A DNA stretch of 9,218 nucleotides. It comes from an uncultured Eubacterium sp. (GTDB lineage Bacteria; Bacillota; Clostridia; Lachnospirales; Lachnospiraceae). Below are positions 5,710-9,218 of the stretch, in pieces. Within the stretch, counting starts at the first letter, position 1. Every line of letters starts with the position of its first letter. The translations under genes were made by a program, and so were the position numbers. The stretch is from assembly GCA_937915825.1 (NCBI GenBank), contig CALGGT010000003.1, positions 1 through 9,218 of the forward strand, given 5' to 3'. The notes below the pieces were generated by a model. The model was not told the origin of the DNA. It was given only the letters and a program-made list of their open reading frames with translations, and ran no database searches.

Positions 5710-7086
5710 ATGAAACTTTGGGGCGGACGCTTTACCAAGGAAACCAACGAACTGGTACAGGAATTTAATGAATCGTTGTCCTTTGATCAAACATTTTATC
5801 ATCAGGATATCCGAGGAAGCAAGGCGCATGTGACCATGCTTGCCAAGCAGCATATTTTAACGGAAGAAGAACGGGACACGATCCTACAGGGATTAACCGA
5901 TCTGGAACAAGATCTGGAGACCGGCGTTTTAACCTTTGACGAGGATCTGGAAGATATTCACAGTTATGTGGAGAGTCATTTGATCGACCGGGTAGGCGAG
6001 GTAGGAAAGAAGCTTCACACCGGACGCAGCCGGAACGATCAGGTGGCCCTGGATATGAAATTATACATTCGGGATGAGGTAAATGCCACCGACGAATTGC
6101 TGCATAAGCTGATCAAAAGTCTGGTTCGGATCATGGAAGAAAATAAGGAAACTTATCTTCCTGGATTTACCCATTTACAGAAGGCACAGCCCACGACCCT
6201 GGCTCATCACGTGGGAGCGTATGTGGAAATGTTCATTCGGGACCGTGAACGATGTAAAGATATTTATAAACGATTGAATCTATGTCCTTTAGGATCCGGT
6301 GCCCTGGCGGGAACCACCTATCCTCTGGATCGGGAATATACGGCATCTTTATTGGAGTTTGACGGCGCAACCAGAAACAGTATGGATTCGGTTAGCGATC
6401 GGGATTATCTGATCGAATTTTTAAATGCGTTGTCTTTGATCATGATGCACTTAAGCCGATTTTGTGAGGAATTGATCCTTTGGAATTCCAATGAATATCA
6501 ATTCGTGGAGATGGACGATTCCTATTCTACAGGTTCCAGCATCATGCCTCAGAAGAAGAACCCGGACATCGCTGAGTTGATCCGGGGGAAAAGCGGTCGT
6601 GTCTATGGCCATTTAATGGCTCTGTTCACCACGATGAAAGCCCTTCCTTTGGCTTATAATAAAGATATGCAGGAGGACAAGGAAGGAGCCTTCGATGCGA
6701 TTTATACCACAAAGAGCTGTCTGGTTCTTTTTGAGGGAATGATCTCCACCATTAGTTTCCGACCGGAGAAAATGGCAGAAAGCGCCAAACATGGATTTAC
6801 CAATGCTACGGATGCGGCAGACTACCTGGTAAATAAAGGGGTTCCTTTCCGTGACGCCCATGGGATCGTAGGGCAATTGGTATTGACCTGTATTGAAAAG
6901 AAAATTCCCTTGGATGATCTCAGTCTGGACGAATATAAGAAAATATCCCCGGTGTTTGAGGAGGATATTTACGATGCCATCTCCATGCAGCATTGTGTGG
7001 AACGAAGGAATACCAAGGGAGCACCCGGGCTACAGGCCACAGAAGAAGCCATTGCGTTTTATCAGGATTATCTAAAACAAAAGTAG
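5710..7086 (+). CDS. argH: Argininosuccinate lyase
   Basis: The enzyme splits argininosuccinate into arginine and fumarate, the last step of arginine synthesis, as a cytoplasmic homotetramer of the fumarase/aspartase superfamily. Its 458 residues are the normal length. It opens MKLWGGRF, as the family does. Visible motifs are HTGRSRNDQ (103-111), PGFTHLQKAQPTT (151-163) with the proton-relay histidine H155, and the superfamily signature GSSIMPQKKNPD (275-286), whose flexible loop carries the catalytic serine. AAGGAG (5695-5700) lies 9 bases upstream. It has its own strong promoter, with a possible operator around it. argG, its usual partner, is not in the window, so arginine control here must join separate loci. 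argR lies 2 kb upstream. Confidence 0.97.
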   Translation: MKLWGGRFTKETNELVQEFNESLSFDQTFYHQDIRGSKAHVTMLAKQHILTEEERDTILQGLTDLEQDLETGVLTFDEDLEDIHSYVESHLIDRVGEVGKKLHTGRSRNDQVALDMKLYIRDEVNATDELLHKLIKSLVRIMEENKETYLPGFTHLQKAQPTTLAHHVGAYVEMFIRDRERCKDIYKRLNLCPLGSGALAGTTYPLDREYTASLLEFDGATRNSMDSVSDRDYLIEFLNALSLIMMHLSRFCEELILWNSNEYQFVEMDDSYSTGSSIMPQKKNPDIAELIRGKSGRVYGHLMALFTTMKALPLAYNKDMQEDKEGAFDAIYTTKSCLVLFEGMISTISFRPEKMAESAKHGFTNATDAADYLVNKGVPFRDAHGIVGQLVLTCIEKKIPLDDLSLDEYKKISPVFEEDIYDAISMQHCVERRNTKGAPGLQATEEAIAFYQDYLKQK

Positions 7087-7089
7087 AAC

Positions 7090-7120
7090 CCATGTGGAGA
7101 TCAGATGGAAAACCAATGGA
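7090..7120. repeat. Degenerate CCANGGATC-type repeat, locus D (after argH)
   Basis: Just after the argH stop, CCATG (7090), ATCAGA (7100), GGAAAACC and CCAATGGA (7113) follow the same order as CCATGGATCAGAACCGGAAA at 5570 once a few inserted bases are allowed. The copy is decayed and could be chance. Confidence 0.3.
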
Positions 7121-7156
7121 AAAGAGATTTAGAAGGTGATCCGGAAAGGATGAAAA

Positions 7157-7190
7157 CGAAGGGGCTGCCGTGTATGGGGCAGTCCCTTCG
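7157..7190. other. Strong hairpin without U-tract before the CPBP gene
   Basis: Arm CGAAGGGGCTGCC (7157-7169) pairs with GGCAGTCCCTTCG (7178-7190) over 13 base pairs with one G-U pair and an 8-base loop. On the + strand no T-run follows, so it is not a standard terminator for argH. On the minus strand a short TTTT follows. Its 3' foot touches the GAGGT ribosome binding site (7190-7194) of the next gene, so it could affect translation or protect the RNA end. Confidence 0.6.
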
Positions 7191-7201
7191 AGGTAAGATA
7201 T

Positions 7202-7981
7202 ATGGCGAGGAAAATTGGCGTAACGGTTTTGGGCGTACTCGTTCCTGTTTTTATCTGGACGTTAATGGGGTATTTGGCAGGAGTTTTGTTGCCGTTTATG
7301 AGCGCCCTGCAGGGAAATGACCGTTTGATCGTACTCAGCGGATGCGTGGATCTGATCGGGTTTTTTCTTCTTTATCTTTTGTATGTGATCTTCCGAAAAA
7401 GGGAGCATCCCACCCAGCCGAACCTGGTGAGAAAGAATTTGGGAAGGATGTTTCTTTTGGCGATCAGCGCTCAGATATATACGGGCATTTTCCTGGGTTT
7501 GGTCCATCATTTTTTTCCGGTTGCCTATCAAGACTACGAGAGTAGTATCCAAAGTGTTCATTGTGACAAACTTCCGTTTCTGGTAGAACTTGTGGTGATC
7601 GTAGTCATCGCGCCGCTGTTTGAAGAAATGTGTTTTCGGGTGTTTTGCTTTGATCTTTTGCGGGATGGCTGGAGCGTATGGGTTTCTGCCTGTATCTCAG
7701 GGGTGTGCTTCGGGGTCTTTCACGGAAATGCGGTGCAGGGGGTATATGCCTTTTTATGCGGAGTCCTGATCGGGTATATTTATGAATACAACGGAGGATG
7801 GCTGGGAAGTTACAGTTTCCACCTCTTCTATAATTTCAATAACTATTTGATCGTTTATCTGGTAAAAATTCCTTACGGAAAGATTGTATACGTAATCCTG
7901 GGGATCGTCTCCATGTTCATGCTGCCTGTGATCCTGGGATATTTAATCAAAAATGATAAAAAGAAAATGAGGGATGAATAA
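7202..7981 (+). CDS. CPBP family intramembrane metalloprotease
   Basis: The 259 residues are very hydrophobic, with roughly six to eight membrane segments. The first is at about 5-30 and the last at about 225-250, and the C-terminus is basic and cytoplasmic-looking. All three motifs of the CAAX/Abi (CPBP, Rce1-like) family are present: EEMCFR (E141, E142, R146), FGVFH (F170, H174) and HLFYN (H207, N211). The glutamates and histidines line the active site in this family. Bacterial members have been linked to bacteriocin self-immunity, protein processing and sensing, but the substrate of this one cannot be told. GAGGT (7190-7194) lies 7 bases upstream, next to a hairpin. Its stop overlaps the next start by one base (TAATG), so the two are probably co-expressed. 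No bacteriocin gene is visible nearby. Confidence 0.92.
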   Translation: MARKIGVTVLGVLVPVFIWTLMGYLAGVLLPFMSALQGNDRLIVLSGCVDLIGFFLLYLLYVIFRKREHPTQPNLVRKNLGRMFLLAISAQIYTGIFLGLVHHFFPVAYQDYESSIQSVHCDKLPFLVELVVIVVIAPLFEEMCFRVFCFDLLRDGWSVWVSACISGVCFGVFHGNAVQGVYAFLCGVLIGYIYEYNGGWLGSYSFHLFYNFNNYLIVYLVKIPYGKIVYVILGIVSMFMLPVILGYLIKNDKKKMRDE

Positions 7982-9204
7982 TGAGAACATATGAAAAATC
8001 AGAAAAACTTCATGGCGTTTGCTACGATGTAAGAGGACCGGTATTGGATGAAGCCAATCAGATGATCAAAGAAGGGATGTCCATTCTCCGGTTAAATATC
8101 GGCAATCCTGCTCCCTTTGGTTTTACGGCGCCGGATGAGATCTTAGAGGCCATGCGCGTGGCGCTGCAAGATCCGCTCAGTCAGGGATACAGCGATTCCA
8201 AAGGAATTCTGGAAGCCAGAGAAGAGATTTTAAATTATCACAAAGAAAAGAAGCTTCCCCATGTGGATCTGGATCAGATTTATTTGGGCAACGGCGTGAG
8301 CGAGCTGATCACCATTGCCATGCAGGGATTGTTAAACGACGGGGATGAGATCCTGATCCCTTCCCCGGATTATCCGTTGTGGACGGCGGCGGCCAAGCTT
8401 GCCGGCGGGAATCCGGTTCATTATCGATGCGATGAGAACGATCACTGGTACCCGGATATGGAGGATATGGAGCGGAAGATCACCCCTAAGACCAAGGGAA
8501 TCGTCGTGATCAACCCCAACAATCCCACCGGTGCTTTGTATCCCAAAAACGTGCTGGAGCAGATCGTGGAATTAGCCAGAAAACACGAATTGATTTTGTT
8601 TGCGGATGAGATCTATGACCGGTTGGTGATGGATGGGAAGGAACATATATCCATTGCCTCTTTGGCGGAGGATCTATTCTGCGTAACCTTTAACGGATTG
8701 TCCAAATCTCACCGTATCGCGGGATTTCGTTCAGGCTGGATGATCCTGTCCGGGGATTTATCCCGGGGGAAGGGATACATCGAAGGCATTAATATGTTGT
8801 CTTCCATGCGTTTGTGCGCCAATGTCCCGGCCCAGTATGTGATCGCGCCGGCCTTGAAAATGCGGCATAAGCCGGATGAATTATTGCTTCCCGGCGGAAG
8901 GGTCTATGAGCAGGCGGAATACATTTATAAAGCAATCAATGATATTCCCGGGCTGTCCGCCGTTAAGCCGAAAGCAGCCTTCTATATGTTTCCCAAGCTG
9001 GATATCAAGCGCTTCCATATTCAGGATGATGAACAGTTTGCCCTTGATCTGCTCCGCGAAAAGCATCTTCTCATCGTGCATGGGAAAGGCTTTAACTGGC
9101 CCAGTCCGGATCACTTCCGCATTGTATATCTGCCACGGATCAACGTGCTGCAGGAAGCGGTTGAATGCCTGAAGGCTTTCCTTTCGTCCTATCGTCAGAT
9201 ATAG
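7981..9204 (+). CDS. alaA: AlaA-type pyridoxal-phosphate aminotransferase (glutamate-pyruvate transaminase)
   Basis: This class I/II aminotransferase has 407 residues and reads like E. coli AlaA (YfbQ, 405 residues) along its whole length. Shared blocks include CYDVRGPV, LRLNIGNPAPFGF, DYPLWTAA, NPNNPTGALYP, FADEIYDRL, MRLCANVPAQY and INDIPG. AlaA makes alanine from pyruvate with glutamate as amino donor. Cofactor residues visible are N181 (NPNNPTG), D209 and Y212 (ADEIYD), the Schiff-base lysine K242 (FNGLSKSHR), and R380 (HFRIVYLPR) for the substrate carboxylate. The ribosome binding site GAGGG (7969-7973) lies 7 bases upstream, inside the CPBP gene. The same type occurs in Lachnospiraceae, so no recent transfer need be assumed. 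Substrate preference is inferred. The window ends 14 bases after the stop. Confidence 0.93.
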   Translation: MRTYEKSEKLHGVCYDVRGPVLDEANQMIKEGMSILRLNIGNPAPFGFTAPDEILEAMRVALQDPLSQGYSDSKGILEAREEILNYHKEKKLPHVDLDQIYLGNGVSELITIAMQGLLNDGDEILIPSPDYPLWTAAAKLAGGNPVHYRCDENDHWYPDMEDMERKITPKTKGIVVINPNNPTGALYPKNVLEQIVELARKHELILFADEIYDRLVMDGKEHISIASLAEDLFCVTFNGLSKSHRIAGFRSGWMILSGDLSRGKGYIEGINMLSSMRLCANVPAQYVIAPALKMRHKPDELLLPGGRVYEQAEYIYKAINDIPGLSAVKPKAAFYMFPKLDIKRFHIQDDEQFALDLLREKHLLIVHGKGFNWPSPDHFRIVYLPRINVLQEAVECLKAFLSSYRQI

Positions 9205-9218
9205 AAAGAAAGGCCCCC

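Noticed and set aside
7157..7190. Rho-independent terminator for argH
   Set aside because: The stem is strong but no T-run follows on the + strand.
7105..7320. 71-codon open frame between argH and the CPBP gene
   Set aside because: It has no good ribosome binding site, runs through the hairpin, and overlaps the well-supported CPBP frame.
9190..9218. First half of a terminator after alaA (AAAGAAAGGCCCCC)
   Set aside because: The sequence ends before any complementary arm could be seen.

Overview
The window is about 9.2 kb with every intact gene on the + strand. It reads as Bacillota, class Clostridia, most like Lachnospiraceae. This rests on the order dxs-tlyA-nadK-argR, on strong AGGAGG-type ribosome binding sites, on sigma-A promoters, on a RecU resolvase rather than RuvC, and on the Clostridia-style flavour of the proteins. 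It looks like a whole metagenomic or single-cell contig, because both ends are abrupt. No taxonomic search was possible.

Layout. (1) Bases 1-115 do not belong with what follows. On the minus strand they encode a recognisable piece of polynucleotide phosphorylase, which ends in a 15-bp fold-back palindrome. The sequence then switches to the inside of dxs. (2) Bases 116-3634 hold a compact housekeeping cluster: dxs (5' truncated, isoprenoid precursor synthesis), tlyA (rRNA 2'-O-methyltransferase), nadK (NAD kinase, TTG start, 4-bp overlap with tlyA) and argR (arginine repressor). (3) Bases 3703-4125 hold a small membrane protein with an HEYGH motif. It sits where recN is expected in many Clostridia. 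(4) Bases 4138-4975 hold yebC as a single-gene unit with its own promoter and terminator. (5) recU lies at 5003-5551. (6) argH lies at 5710-7086 behind a strong extended -10 promoter, which is flanked by an inverted repeat that could be an operator. (7) Bases 7202-9204 hold a CPBP-family membrane protease and an AlaA-type aminotransferase, with a 1-bp overlap.

How the genes relate. argR and argH are both arginine genes but lie 2 kb apart, and argG is not present. The remaining genes are housekeeping functions in DNA recombination, translation, rRNA modification, NADP supply and alanine/glutamate metabolism. I found no convincing undescribed multi-gene system. The best leads are a degenerate repeat family built on CCANGGATC that sits just after, or runs through, the stop codons of several genes; the substituted active-site positions in DXS; the HEYGH membrane protein; the inverted repeat around the argH promoter; and the chimeric left end.
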